From: Bacillota bacterium
Lineage (GTDB): Bacteria > Bacillota_I > Bacilli_A > Acholeplasmatales > Acholeplasmataceae
Direction of reading: 5' to 3'
Length of the DNA stretch: 9,139 bases
NCBI GenBank assembly: GCA_023458995.1
Contig: JAEWVV010000221.1
Coordinates: 1-9,139 of the forward strand
Below, in pieces: positions 1 through 6,177 of this stretch. Made by a program: the position numbers and the translations under genes. Below the pieces are notes generated by a model. That model made no database searches. It was not told where the DNA came from and saw only the letters and a program-made list of their open reading frames with translations. Numbering within the stretch: the stretch's first letter is position 1; every line of letters begins with the position of its first letter.

Positions 1-1
1 T

Positions 2-556
2 GACAGAGACATGTTCAAAACACTCCGCAAGTATATCAGAGATCTTCCAACGGTTATGACCAATGGAGTCTATCATAAATGCTTCCTGGCACTTCTAGCT
101 GATACGGGAGCACGTATTCAGGAAATCATGTTCATTGAAAAAAAGAATGTCAATCTAGAGATGAAGGAGATTCTTCTCACACAAACAAAGACTAAAGAGG
201 ATCGCGTCGTCTATCTGAGCGATGCTGTTGGTCTACCTGCAGTGAAAGAAATGATGAAGATTAAACACGATCACAAATATCTTCTGCATAACAGTGATAA
301 AAATCGCCCGGCAAATTACGACGACATTCGATATATATTGAGAATTGTCAAACAGAAACTAGGACTGAAGAAACTTCATCCTCATATGTTTAGACATACG
401 ACAGCAACAACCTTAGTTGAAGCTGGCGCTGACATCGCTTCGGTGATGCAGATCTTAGGACACAAAAACATCAAGACGACTGAGCGATATCTTCACGTAT
501 CAACTAAACACGTGAAAAAGACATATCAGGATAGAATCAACAAGCTCGATTGTTAA
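2..556 (+). CDS. Tyrosine recombinase/integrase, catalytic domain (5'-partial)
   Basis: Site-specific tyrosine recombinase of the phage integrase/Xer superfamily, which cuts and rejoins DNA through a covalent 3'-phosphotyrosine. Counting from the ATG at 11, all catalytic positions are visible: Arg35 in DTGARIQE, the beta-hairpin Lys60 (or Lys62) in TQTKTKEDR, His125 and Arg128 in HMFRH, His151 in LGHKN, and the nucleophile Tyr160 in TTERYLH. The reading frame is open to the left edge, and the usual N-terminal SAM-like core-binding domain (roughly 100 residues) is not in the window. The ATG at 11 is therefore probably internal and the gene continues off the left side. It ends in TAA and overlaps the 3' end of the converging membrane-protein gene by 20 bp. 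It points toward a tRNA-Arg gene about 0.7 kb away, a common layout for integrated elements. XerC/XerD cannot be excluded, but the context favours a mobile-element integrase. Confidence 0.88.
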   Translation, partial: DRDMFKTLRKYIRDLPTVMTNGVYHKCFLALLADTGARIQEIMFIEKKNVNLEMKEILLTQTKTKEDRVVYLSDAVGLPAVKEMMKIKHDHKYLLHNSDKNRPANYDDIRYILRIVKQKLGLKKLHPHMFRHTTATTLVEAGADIASVMQILGHKNIKTTERYLHVSTKHVKKTYQDRINKLDC

Positions 557-824
557 TCCATCCGTTTATTTTTTTATCAACATATACTGACAGATCTGTA
601 TATCTTGTAAAATAAATAACTTTTGGCATTCCATGGAATCCTTTAATTTTAAATCCATAAATACCATTCTTGAAAATTTGAAATAACACTTGATCATCAT
701 TACTTTTAACTACATCAATAGGTTTTTCACGAAGCAAAAGTATTATGAAAATGATGATCAATATGATCGCTACATTTATAAGTAGAAATTTAAATTCAAA
801 GCTAATTCCAGTGAAGATATTCAT
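537..824 (-). CDS. Small single-span membrane protein, unknown function
   Basis: A 95-residue protein that I do not recognise. Residues about 13-31 form one very hydrophobic helix rich in Ile and Leu. It is followed by Arg32 and Lys34 and then a soluble tail of about 60 residues rich in aromatic, Gly and Lys residues. By the positive-inside rule the tail is probably cytoplasmic (inference). There is no signal-peptidase or lipobox motif. The ATG overlaps the stop of the upstream XRE gene as ATGA, and a GGAGG site lies in the last codons of that gene, so the two are very likely co-transcribed and translationally coupled. The 3' end runs 20 bp into the converging integrase gene. Its place behind a repressor suggests a partner or signal receiver for it, but nothing in the sequence proves this. 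Confidence 0.65.
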   Translation of the reverse strand: MNIFTGISFEFKFLLINVAIILIIIFIILLLREKPIDVVKSNDDQVLFQIFKNGIYGFKIKGFHGMPKVIYFTRYTDLSVYVDKKINGWINNRAC

Positions 825-1066
825 ACTGTGCCTCCATTATTATCGATTTCGCTCATTGAAGCACTAAAAACTCCATGAATTCCAAATAGATCATTCGGTG
901 TACATTTAAATAATTTGCATAACTCAATGATTTTTTCACCATTCGGGAAAGATGTACCATTTTCCCATCTCCAATACCCTTGTTGACTCATGTTTAAAGC
1001 TATTGCAACATCTCGTTGACTGAGCCCAAGACTTTTTCGATACTCCCTGAGTTTTAGTTCAAACAT
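821..1066 (-). CDS. XRE-family (Cro/CI-type) transcriptional regulator
   Basis: A DNA-binding protein of 81 residues that is little more than one Cro/CI helix-turn-helix domain. The domain covers residues about 4-62, with LSQRDVAIALNMSQ as the first helix and turn, QQGYWRWENG as the recognition helix and family-typical RWENG motif, then the closing helices ELCKLFKCTPNDLF. The frame extends 20 codons upstream to an ATG at 1126, but the start at 1066 is preferred: a perfect AGGAGG sits 8 nt upstream, and the extension would run through operator-like repeats. The gene ends in ATGA, overlapping the start of a membrane-protein gene. The promoter region carries three similar inverted-repeat sites, which suggests self-repression. 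There is no peptidase or other effector domain, so it resembles small phage/ICE repressors more than a LexA-cleavable CI. Confidence 0.88.
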   Translation of the reverse strand: MFELKLREYRKSLGLSQRDVAIALNMSQQGYWRWENGTSFPNGEKIIELCKLFKCTPNDLFGIHGVFSASMSEIDNNGGTV

Positions 1067-1074
1067 TACAAAAA

Positions 1075-1080
1075 CCTCCT
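1075..1080 (-). promoter_or_regulatory. Ribosome binding site deciding the XRE start
   Basis: Perfect AGGAGG on the minus strand, 8 nt before the ATG at 1066. It selects this start over the in-frame ATG at 1126, which has no comparable site. Confidence 0.85.
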
Positions 1081-1095
1081 TAATAGTCGTTTTTG

Positions 1096-1173
1096 ACATC
1101 ATTTTGTTGTTTTTTCTTGACAACATACTGCTGTTGTTTTACTATTGGATTATAGACAACATTTTGCTGTCAT
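1096..1173. promoter_or_regulatory. Three operator-like inverted repeats
   Basis: Three related 18-bp sites read in the same orientation on the plus strand. Site A (1120-1137) is a perfect inverted repeat, ACAACA-N6-TGTTGT. Site B (1156-1173) is ACAACA-N6-TGTCAT. Site C (1096-1113) is ACATCA-N6-TGTTTT. Each is preceded by G, and the spacers are alike (TACTGC, TTTTGC, TTTTGT). Start-to-start distances are 24 and 36 bp. Site B covers the -35/-10 spacer of the XRE promoter, while A and C lie in the leader before the XRE start. Most likely the XRE protein binds here and represses its own operon, with the strongest site in the middle; the assignment to XRE is inference from position. Confidence 0.72.
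1117..1145 (+). promoter_or_regulatory. Possible divergent promoter over operator A
   Basis: Plus-strand TTGACA at 1117-1122, a 17-bp spacer, then TACTAT (4 of 6 consensus positions) at 1140-1145. It contains operator-like site A, so it would be under the same control as the XRE promoter. No open reading frame lies downstream before the tRNA gene, which it would cross antisense. It could be a remnant or a chance match. Confidence 0.3.
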
Positions 1174-1177
1174 TAAT
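1149..1177 (-). promoter_or_regulatory. Promoter of the XRE/membrane-protein operon
   Basis: Minus-strand TATAAT at 1154-1149, a perfect -10 box. The -35 is weak: ATTAAT at 17 bp spacing or TTAATG at 16 bp. The predicted start point near 1142 leaves a leader of about 75 nt. Operator-like site B fills the spacer. Confidence 0.6.
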
Positions 1178-1180
1178 TTT

Positions 1181-1219
1181 AAAAGAAAACCATGACAATT
1201 AGCTGCGTTATGTCATGGT
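1181..1219 (-). terminator. Intrinsic terminator after tRNA-Arg
   Basis: Minus-strand stem ACCATGACA / TGTCATGGT (9 bp, perfect) around a 13-nt loop. The T-rich run TTTTCTTTT begins at the last base of the stem, so the two share one T. It starts 12 nt after the encoded CCA of the tRNA and lies before the XRE promoter, separating the two units. On the plus strand there is no T-run after the stem, so it works in one direction only. Confidence 0.82.
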
Positions 1220-1231
1220 GTGAAATCTAGG

Positions 1232-1308
<77 letters not shown>

Positions 1309-1317
1309 GTAGGTAAG

Positions 1318-1351
1318 TCAGCACTGACTATTATAACCTAATCAGCGCTGA
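1318..1351. repeat. Paired 10-bp palindromes flanking the tRNA promoter -10 box
   Basis: TCAGCGCTGA at 1342-1351 (perfect palindrome) and TCAGCACTGA at 1318-1327 (one mismatch pair) lie 24 bp apart on either side of the tRNA -10 box. As RNA read through from the exporter operon, the two arms can pair over 10 bp, with one mismatched or wobble pair, around a 14-nt loop. No T-run follows, so this is not a standard terminator. It could be an RNA-processing or transcript-end hairpin, or a protein site at the promoter. Confidence 0.5.
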
Positions 1352-1358
1352 AATACAA
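1330..1358 (-). promoter_or_regulatory. Promoter of tRNA-Arg
   Basis: Minus strand TTGTAT at 1358-1353, a 17-bp spacer, then a perfect TATAAT at 1335-1330. The predicted start point near 1323 gives a 5' leader of about 15 nt before the mature tRNA. The box sits just after the stop of the ABC transporter gene, so the tRNA can be transcribed alone. Confidence 0.72.
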
Positions 1359-1361
1359 GTG

Positions 1362-3257
1362 TTAATTTGTTTCAAATTGACTGTAATAAAGTTTTGCGTA
1401 GAACCCATTTTGATTAAGTAATTGTTGATGGTTTCCTTGTTCAAGGATATTACCATCATTCATGACGAAAATGATGTCTGCATCTTTAATTGTAGAAAGT
1501 CTATGTGCAATCACAAAACTTGTTCTATTCTTCATTAAAGCTTCCATTGCGTGTTGAATCAATACTTCAGTACGGGTATCAACAGATGATGTTGCTTCAT
1601 CTAGGATGAGCATAGGTCTATCTGCTAACATCGCACGTGAAATCGTTAATAACTGACGTTGTCCTTGGCTAATATTGGATCCACCTTCACTTAAGATGAA
1701 ATCATAACCAGAAGAAAGGGACTCGATGAAGTGATGTGTTTGAGCAAGTTTTGCTGCTTTCAACATATCTTCTTCAGTCTTATCAGGAGAACCATACATA
1801 ATGTTTTCTTTTACTGTACCTTCAAATAGCCATGTATCTTGTAATACCATACCAAAGAGTGACCGAAGGTCATTTCTTGACATATTTCTAATATCTGTTC
1901 CATCAATTGTAATGGATCCTGAATTGATTTCGTAGAATCTCATCAATAGATTGACCATTGTTGTTTTACCAGCACCTGTAGGTCCTACAATCGCTACTTT
2001 TTGTCCTGGTTTAACTTCAGCTGAGAATCCCTTAATGATTTGGACATCTTCATCATATCCAAAGTGAACATCTTTAAACACAACATGACCTTTGATATTC
2101 TTGAGCGTCTTAAGATTTTCTCTTTCTGGTGTTTCTTCATTTTCACCAAGTAAATTGAAAATACGTTCGGATGCTGCTGCAGTTGACTGTAACACGTTTG
2201 CGATACTACCGATTTGTTGAATCGGTTGGTTGATTTGTCTTACATATTGAATAAATGTTTGAATAATCCCAATTTCAATTGCGATAATCGGATTATCAGA
2301 TAATACAAGTAATGCTCCAACAACAGCAATTGCGATATACGCGATATTACCAAAGAAGAGTTGAACTGGAAACATAATCCCTGAAATAAACTGTGATTTC
2401 ACTGCACTTTGGTATAAGTCATCATTAATTCTATTAAATTCAGCTTTTGATTTTTGTTGATGATTAAAAATCTTAATGACTGTTTGACCACTATACGTCT
2501 CTTCAATATGACCCGTAAGTTCACCAAACGATTTTGCTTGTTTTCTGAAATATCCTTGAGAAAGTCTAACGAACTGACGTACTGTAATAAATGAGAGTGT
2601 GGTTGTAATAAGTGCAACCGCAGTCATTGGTAGACTTAAGAAAATCATAATCGTGAAGATACCGAAAATCATTGCAATGGATCTAAATATTTCTGCAATA
2701 CTTTGTGTGAGTGTTGTATTAATCGTTTCAACATCGTTGGTGACTCTTCCTAGAAGATCACCAAACTGTTCTTTATCAAAGAACTTTAAAGGTAGACGGT
2801 TAATCTTACTCGATAATTCTTTACGCATACCATAGGTCAGATGTTGTGTCATACCAATGAGTAAGAAGGATTGGAAATAGTTAAACAGTGCAGATAGAAT
2901 ATGTACAGCAACAATCATTAATGCGAGTTCACCCATGGATACTTTGAAGTTTCCAATAATGGTGATTAAACCAAACTGGATATCTCCAAATACACCATTA
3001 GCAGCCTCGTAAGCACGTGCAACCTCAGATGTAATTAAACCTAAGAACCATGGCCCAAGTACGGATAGAAGGGCTGCAGTGATGGCCATAAGACCTGCAG
3101 TTAAAACTTGGAAACGATAAGGTCTTAAATACTTAAGTAACTTCTTCATCGTTCCTTTAAAGTCCTGTGCTTTACCGGTATAGCTCATACCACGGGGTCC
3201 ACGCATCATTGGGCGTGGTTGTTCTTGCGAAGTAGGTTTTTCTCTATTTTGGTTCAT
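1362..3257 (-). CDS. ABC multidrug exporter half-transporter, subunit with canonical ATPase residues (YfiC/MdlB-like)
   Basis: A 631-residue fused membrane/ATPase half-transporter of the type IV (B-type) exporter family, expected to expel drugs or lipid-like compounds at the plasma membrane as a heterodimer. A polar, Pro- and Arg-rich cytoplasmic extension covers residues 1-35, common in this subfamily. Six membrane helices follow over about 47-355. The nucleotide-binding domain has Walker A GPTGAGKTT (425-433), Q-loop Gln473, Walker B LILDE with Asp553 and catalytic Glu554, D-loop SSVD (557-560) and switch His585. The signature is ISQGQ (Gln531 where LSGGQ has Gly), which weakens the site shared with the partner's Walker motifs. 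The start overlaps the partner's stop as ATGA, with AGGAGG 7 nt upstream inside the partner gene, so the two are made together. No standard terminator follows. The substrate cannot be read from the sequence. Confidence 0.92.
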   Translation of the reverse strand: MNQNREKPTSQEQPRPMMRGPRGMSYTGKAQDFKGTMKKLLKYLRPYRFQVLTAGLMAITAALLSVLGPWFLGLITSEVARAYEAANGVFGDIQFGLITIIGNFKVSMGELALMIVAVHILSALFNYFQSFLLIGMTQHLTYGMRKELSSKINRLPLKFFDKEQFGDLLGRVTNDVETINTTLTQSIAEIFRSIAMIFGIFTIMIFLSLPMTAVALITTTLSFITVRQFVRLSQGYFRKQAKSFGELTGHIEETYSGQTVIKIFNHQQKSKAEFNRINDDLYQSAVKSQFISGIMFPVQLFFGNIAYIAIAVVGALLVLSDNPIIAIEIGIIQTFIQYVRQINQPIQQIGSIANVLQSTAAASERIFNLLGENEETPERENLKTLKNIKGHVVFKDVHFGYDEDVQIIKGFSAEVKPGQKVAIVGPTGAGKTTMVNLLMRFYEINSGSITIDGTDIRNMSRNDLRSLFGMVLQDTWLFEGTVKENIMYGSPDKTEEDMLKAAKLAQTHHFIESLSSGYDFILSEGGSNISQGQRQLLTISRAMLADRPMLILDEATSSVDTRTEVLIQHAMEALMKNRTSFVIAHRLSTIKDADIIFVMNDGNILEQGNHQQLLNQNGFYAKLYYSQFETN

Positions 3258-4999
3258 AGAAGTTCCTCCTTCGATAATTGTGAAGATGCAATTTCTTGGT
3301 AAACAGTTGATGTCTTCATCAAATGTTCATGAGTACCAATACCAACGATTGTTCCTTGATCTAATACGATGATTTGATCAGCGTGACGAATGGTATTGAT
3401 ACGCTGTGCAACAATTAATTTGGTCGAAACCACTTTTTCATTCATGATTTTTCTTAATTTTTGATCTGTCTTATAATCAAGTGCAGAAAATGAATCATCA
3501 AAAATAAAGATCGGTGGCTTTTTAGCAAGTGCACGTGCAATTGATAACCGTTGACGCTGTCCACCAGAGACGTTTGTTCCACCCTGAGCAATATTATGTT
3601 CATAGCCATCTTCCATCTCTAAAATGAAATCATGAGCTTGAGCAATGGTTGCTGCTTCTTCAAGATTATTTGGGTCTGCATGTTCTGCGAATAAAATGTT
3701 TTCTTTAATGGTTCCACCAAAAAGGATACCTTTTTGAGGAACATAACCGATTAAACCATGTAAATCAGATTGTGTCATATCTTTGATATCAAATCCATCA
3801 ATCGTGATCTCACCACTTGTTGCTTCATAGAAGCGTGGAATTAAGTTAATCAGAGTTGATTTACCAGATCCAGTTGACCCAATAAATGCTGTAGTTGACC
3901 CTGCTTTTACCTTAAATGTGATATTGGATAGTACAGGTTCAGATGCGTCAGGATACTGAAATGATACATTCTTAAACTCGATTTCACCTTTAATTTTTTC
4001 AGGTAATACAACAGGATTTTCTGGGTCTTTAATCATGATATCCATTTCTAAAACATCCATAATCCGTCGAGCAGAAATTGCTGCTCGTGGGATGCTTACA
4101 AAAATGAATGACATGAACATAAATGCCATAACTGCACGCATAGCGTACTGCATTAAAGCCATTAAAGCTCCTGGTGAAAAACCATCAATACCAATAAAGA
4201 ACTTCGCACCTAAATAAACAATCGTCAAGCTTGTTATCCCTTGAACAAGTCCCATAAATGGCCACATCACTGAAGATACTCGATTAACAAAAACGTTTAA
4301 TCTCATTGATTCTTTGGACGCTTTATCAATTCGGTTCGCTTGATATTCTTGTGTGTTATACGCTCTAACAACACGCAAACCAGTCAAGTTTTCTCTCGTG
4401 ACTAAGTTTAGTTTATCAACTAAAAGTTGAACAAGTTGAAACTTAGGCATTGTAATTGAGAATACGATCACAAGCATTGTAACAAGCGCTGAAATGGATG
4501 CCACTAAGACCATCGATAATGTTGGATGCTGAATAATCGAAAATGTAATCGCACCAATCGCTAAGAGCGGTGCTAAAATAATCATTCGAAGTAACATATG
4601 AACAACACCTTGAAGTTGTTGAATATCATTGGTTGTTCTTGTAATTAATGATGATGTTGTAAAATGATCCATCTCACGAAGAGAAAACTTTTCAATCTTT
4701 TCGTAGACAGCATTTCTTAAGTTTTTAGCAAATCCAGCAGAAATTTTAGATTCCAAATAGCCACCATAAATGGTAACTCCTATACTGATGACGGTTGCTC
4801 CTAACATTAGAAGTGCATAATAAAAAATGCGCTCAAGATTTGGATCTGTTACGACTTCACCCAAACCTAAACCTTCACTTACGATTTTACCGAGTAAATT
4901 AGGAAGTAAAAGATCTAAAAAAGCACGGAGTGCAACGAGTGTAAAAACAATTGCCACACCGAAACGGTATGGCTTTAAATAACGTAAGACTTTAAGCAA
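3254..4999 (-). CDS. ABC multidrug exporter half-transporter, subunit with degenerate ATPase site (YfiB/MdlA-like)
   Basis: A 581-residue half-transporter, the upstream partner of a heterodimeric exporter. Six membrane helices lie over about 13-305, followed by an ATPase domain with Walker A GSTGSGKST (374-382), Q-loop Gln422 and a canonical VSGGQ signature (477-481). Two key residues are changed: Walker B is FIFDD, with Asp502 in place of the catalytic Glu, and the switch His is Gln532 in IVAQRINT. This is the known pattern of the non-hydrolysing half in asymmetric exporters such as TM287/288; its intact signature completes the partner's active site. The start is TTG at 4999, supported by AGAGGG 5 nt upstream; no in-frame ATG occurs before residue 65, which is inside the membrane domain. 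It lies 32 bp after the marR stop and overlaps the next gene by 4 bp, so the three form one operon, most likely under MarR control. Confidence 0.92.
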   Translation of the reverse strand: MLKVLRYLKPYRFGVAIVFTLVALRAFLDLLLPNLLGKIVSEGLGLGEVVTDPNLERIFYYALLMLGATVISIGVTIYGGYLESKISAGFAKNLRNAVYEKIEKFSLREMDHFTTSSLITRTTNDIQQLQGVVHMLLRMIILAPLLAIGAITFSIIQHPTLSMVLVASISALVTMLVIVFSITMPKFQLVQLLVDKLNLVTRENLTGLRVVRAYNTQEYQANRIDKASKESMRLNVFVNRVSSVMWPFMGLVQGITSLTIVYLGAKFFIGIDGFSPGALMALMQYAMRAVMAFMFMSFIFVSIPRAAISARRIMDVLEMDIMIKDPENPVVLPEKIKGEIEFKNVSFQYPDASEPVLSNITFKVKAGSTTAFIGSTGSGKSTLINLIPRFYEATSGEITIDGFDIKDMTQSDLHGLIGYVPQKGILFGGTIKENILFAEHADPNNLEEAATIAQAHDFILEMEDGYEHNIAQGGTNVSGGQRQRLSIARALAKKPPIFIFDDSFSALDYKTDQKLRKIMNEKVVSTKLIVAQRINTIRHADQIIVLDQGTIVGIGTHEHLMKTSTVYQEIASSQLSKEELL

Positions 5000-5004
5000 A
5001 ATAT

Positions 5005-5010
5005 CCCTCT
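5005..5010 (-). promoter_or_regulatory. Ribosome binding site supporting a TTG start
   Basis: AGAGGG on the minus strand, 5 nt before the TTG at 4999 that starts the upstream ABC subunit. No ATG is available nearby, so this site decides the start. Confidence 0.6.
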
Positions 5011-5031
5011 TTCCAAGTTAAACAAAAACAG

Positions 5032-5463
5032 TTAAGCAATCTTACCCATATCACTGATTTTGTCTAAAATGCGCATTAAATTTAAGGTATCTTCTTCACC
5101 AAGATGATCAACAAGTGCTCTTAATGGTTGATAATACTCCTCACGGATGGTTTCTACAAACTCTTTACCATGTTCAGTTAACTTGATGTAAGTTACACGT
5201 AAATCTTTCGCTGATGTTTCTTTTTCTAAGTACTTCTTTTCAACAAGATCATTCACTTTATGTGTAACAGCAGGTAGTGTCACACGAAGTGTTTTAGCAA
5301 CATCTGTTAATTTTAAGCGTTGATTCATATCACAAAATGCGACACAAAACATAACCATAATGTCAGCATCTGATAATTTCGTTTGTAATCTCTTGTATAC
5401 GCCAGATAATCTAAATGCTTGAAGCGATCTGTCTAGCTTCTGTAATGTTTGATATTCTTTCAA
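5032..5463 (-). CDS. MarR-family transcriptional regulator
   Basis: A 143-residue winged-helix regulator of the MarR family. These proteins bind palindromes as dimers and usually repress a neighbouring efflux operon until a small ligand releases them. The helix-turn-helix spans residues about 52-75 (KLTDVAKTLRVTLPAVTHKV), and the wing holds the family motif D-x-R in AKDLRVTYIKLTEHGK, with Asp87 and Arg89. N- and C-terminal helices (about 5-30 and 100-140) form the expected dimer interface. Length is typical. The start is TTG at 5463, with a strong AGGAGGA 7 nt upstream; the next in-frame ATG is codon 36. It is the first gene of the operon with the two exporter subunits, 32 bp ahead of them, and a promoter and palindrome lie in front. 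Control of the exporter and of itself is inferred from this arrangement. Cys40 and Cys44 could make it redox-sensitive, but that is speculation. Confidence 0.9.
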   Translation of the reverse strand: MKEYQTLQKLDRSLQAFRLSGVYKRLQTKLSDADIMVMFCVAFCDMNQRLKLTDVAKTLRVTLPAVTHKVNDLVEKKYLEKETSAKDLRVTYIKLTEHGKEFVETIREEYYQPLRALVDHLGEEDTLNLMRILDKISDMGKIA

Positions 5464-5470
5464 AATGAGT

Positions 5471-5477
5471 TCCTCCT
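5471..5477 (-). promoter_or_regulatory. Ribosome binding site supporting the marR TTG start
   Basis: AGGAGGA on the minus strand, 7 nt before the TTG at 5463. It is strong enough to decide this non-ATG start. Confidence 0.8.
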
Positions 5478-5479
5478 AG

Positions 5480-5493
5480 ATGAACATGTACAT
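5480..5493. promoter_or_regulatory. Candidate MarR operator palindrome
   Basis: ATGAACATGTACAT is symmetric at 12 of 14 positions around the central ACATGT. It lies just downstream of the marR -10 box and upstream of the ribosome site, around the expected transcription start. This is a classic place for a MarR repressor site. Binding is inferred from position and symmetry only. Confidence 0.5.
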
Positions 5494-5498
5494 TGATA

Positions 5499-5527
5499 AT
5501 TCTACAATAAAGTCAAGGGTATGTAAA
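5499..5527 (-). promoter_or_regulatory. Promoter of the marR-exporter operon
   Basis: Minus strand TTTACA at 5527-5522, exactly 17 bp, then TAGAAT at 5504-5499; each box is 5 of 6 to consensus. The -35 box begins 6 bp after the trmK stop, so the promoter is packed against the end of the housekeeping cluster. Confidence 0.72.
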
Positions 5528-5546
5528 GAATATTATTCTTTCCCTT
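5515..5546 (-). other. Imperfect hairpin across the trmK stop codon
   Basis: On the minus strand AAGGG-AAAGAAT, loop AAT, ATTCTTT, bulge ACATA, CCCTT: 12 paired bases with a one-sided 5-nt bulge. The trmK stop codon begins in the loop, and the far arm contains the marR -35 box. Only a weak T-rich run follows (GACTTTATTG), so it may be a weak terminator or no more than chance. Confidence 0.3.
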
Positions 5547-6177
5547 CGGTTTTTGAAACAATTTTCCGTAAATATTGATACTCATTTTTAAGTTCATTTA
5601 CTCTCGTTTCATCAGCTGTTTCCATGATATTTTCAAATGTTTTAATACGTCTTTGATAATAGGGAATAGCGTCTTCTTTTAATTTCAAATGTGGACCTAA
5701 AAGAAGGTCTTCTTCGGATAAATCTTGGTGTCCTCTTCTTACGATCATCACGAGATAATAAAACTTATCATGTACGATAAATTCATCCGTGATCATAAAA
5801 CCAAGTGCATTTAATCTTTCTCTAAGCGATGTATGTTTATCATTGGGTTGAAGGATATAAACCGCATCATTAAGCGGTGCATTTGCCATAATATCTGCAA
5901 TCAAATGAGCACCCATCCCTGCGATAACCGCACAATCAAAATCATCTTTAATAGTCAAAAAACCATCCGACAAAACGCCTTTTATCGGATAGTTCTTTAA
6001 TGTTTGTAGTGAATTTTCTAAAGGCATTTTCCGTACATCCGTTGCTATACCATATCTGATATAACCCCGCTTAAATGCTTCCTCTAAAACATAGCCATGA
6101 TCTGAACCAATATCGATAACTGTATCATAACCTTGAAGAAGTGATGCAAGGAATAAAATGCGCTTATTTCTTACCAT
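5533..6177 (-). CDS. trmK: tRNA (adenine(22)-N1)-methyltransferase TrmK
   Basis: SAM-dependent enzyme that methylates N1 of adenine 22 in the D-loop of tRNAs; it is characteristic of Firmicutes and Mollicutes. In the 214-residue form starting at the ATG at 6177, motif I is [10 protein letters not shown] (about 20-29) for SAM binding. The family hallmark AGMGAHLI lies at 86-93, and the motif IV tetrad LQPN at 109-112. A charged helical C-terminal part (about 165-212) matches the coiled-coil domain of the family. A GTG start 12 nt further upstream (6189) is also possible and aligns about equally well; neither has a clear ribosome site. Both starts lie inside the end of rpoD (14 or 26 bp overlap), so translation is probably coupled to it. 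The order dnaG-rpoD-trmK is conserved in this phylum; the NIF3-like gene that often follows is missing here. Confidence 0.9.
   Translation of the reverse strand: MVRNKRILFLASLLQGYDTVIDIGSDHGYVLEEAFKRGYIRYGIATDVRKMPLENSLQTLKNYPIKGVLSDGFLTIKDDFDCAVIAGMGAHLIADIMANAPLNDAVYILQPNDKHTSLRERLNALGFMITDEFIVHDKFYYLVMIVRRGHQDLSEEDLLLGPHLKLKEDAIPYYQRRIKTFENIMETADETRVNELKNEYQYLRKIVSKTEGKE

Noticed and set aside
538..585. Possible terminator after the integrase (AACAA/TTGTT stem, later T-run)
   Set aside because: The stem is only 5 bp and the T-run starts more than 10 nt after it, so it is not a convincing terminator.
1067..1126. 20-codon N-terminal extension of the XRE protein from the ATG at 1126
   Set aside because: It runs through operator-like repeats, has no good ribosome site, and the ATG at 1066 has a perfect AGGAGG.
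1..1231. Second copy of the tRNA-Arg 3' end as an attachment repeat
   Set aside because: I found no match to the T-arm or acceptor sequence in this stretch; if it exists it is outside the window.
2399..2617. Minus-strand frame of 72 codons inside the downstream ABC gene
   Set aside because: Out-of-frame reading within the exporter gene; no ribosome site and no protein-like features.
2599..2835. Plus-strand frame of 78 codons inside the downstream ABC gene
   Set aside because: Shadow of the membrane domain of a clearly real gene on the other strand.
4035..4217. Plus-strand frame of 60 codons inside the upstream ABC gene
   Set aside because: Shadow of the exporter gene on the opposite strand.
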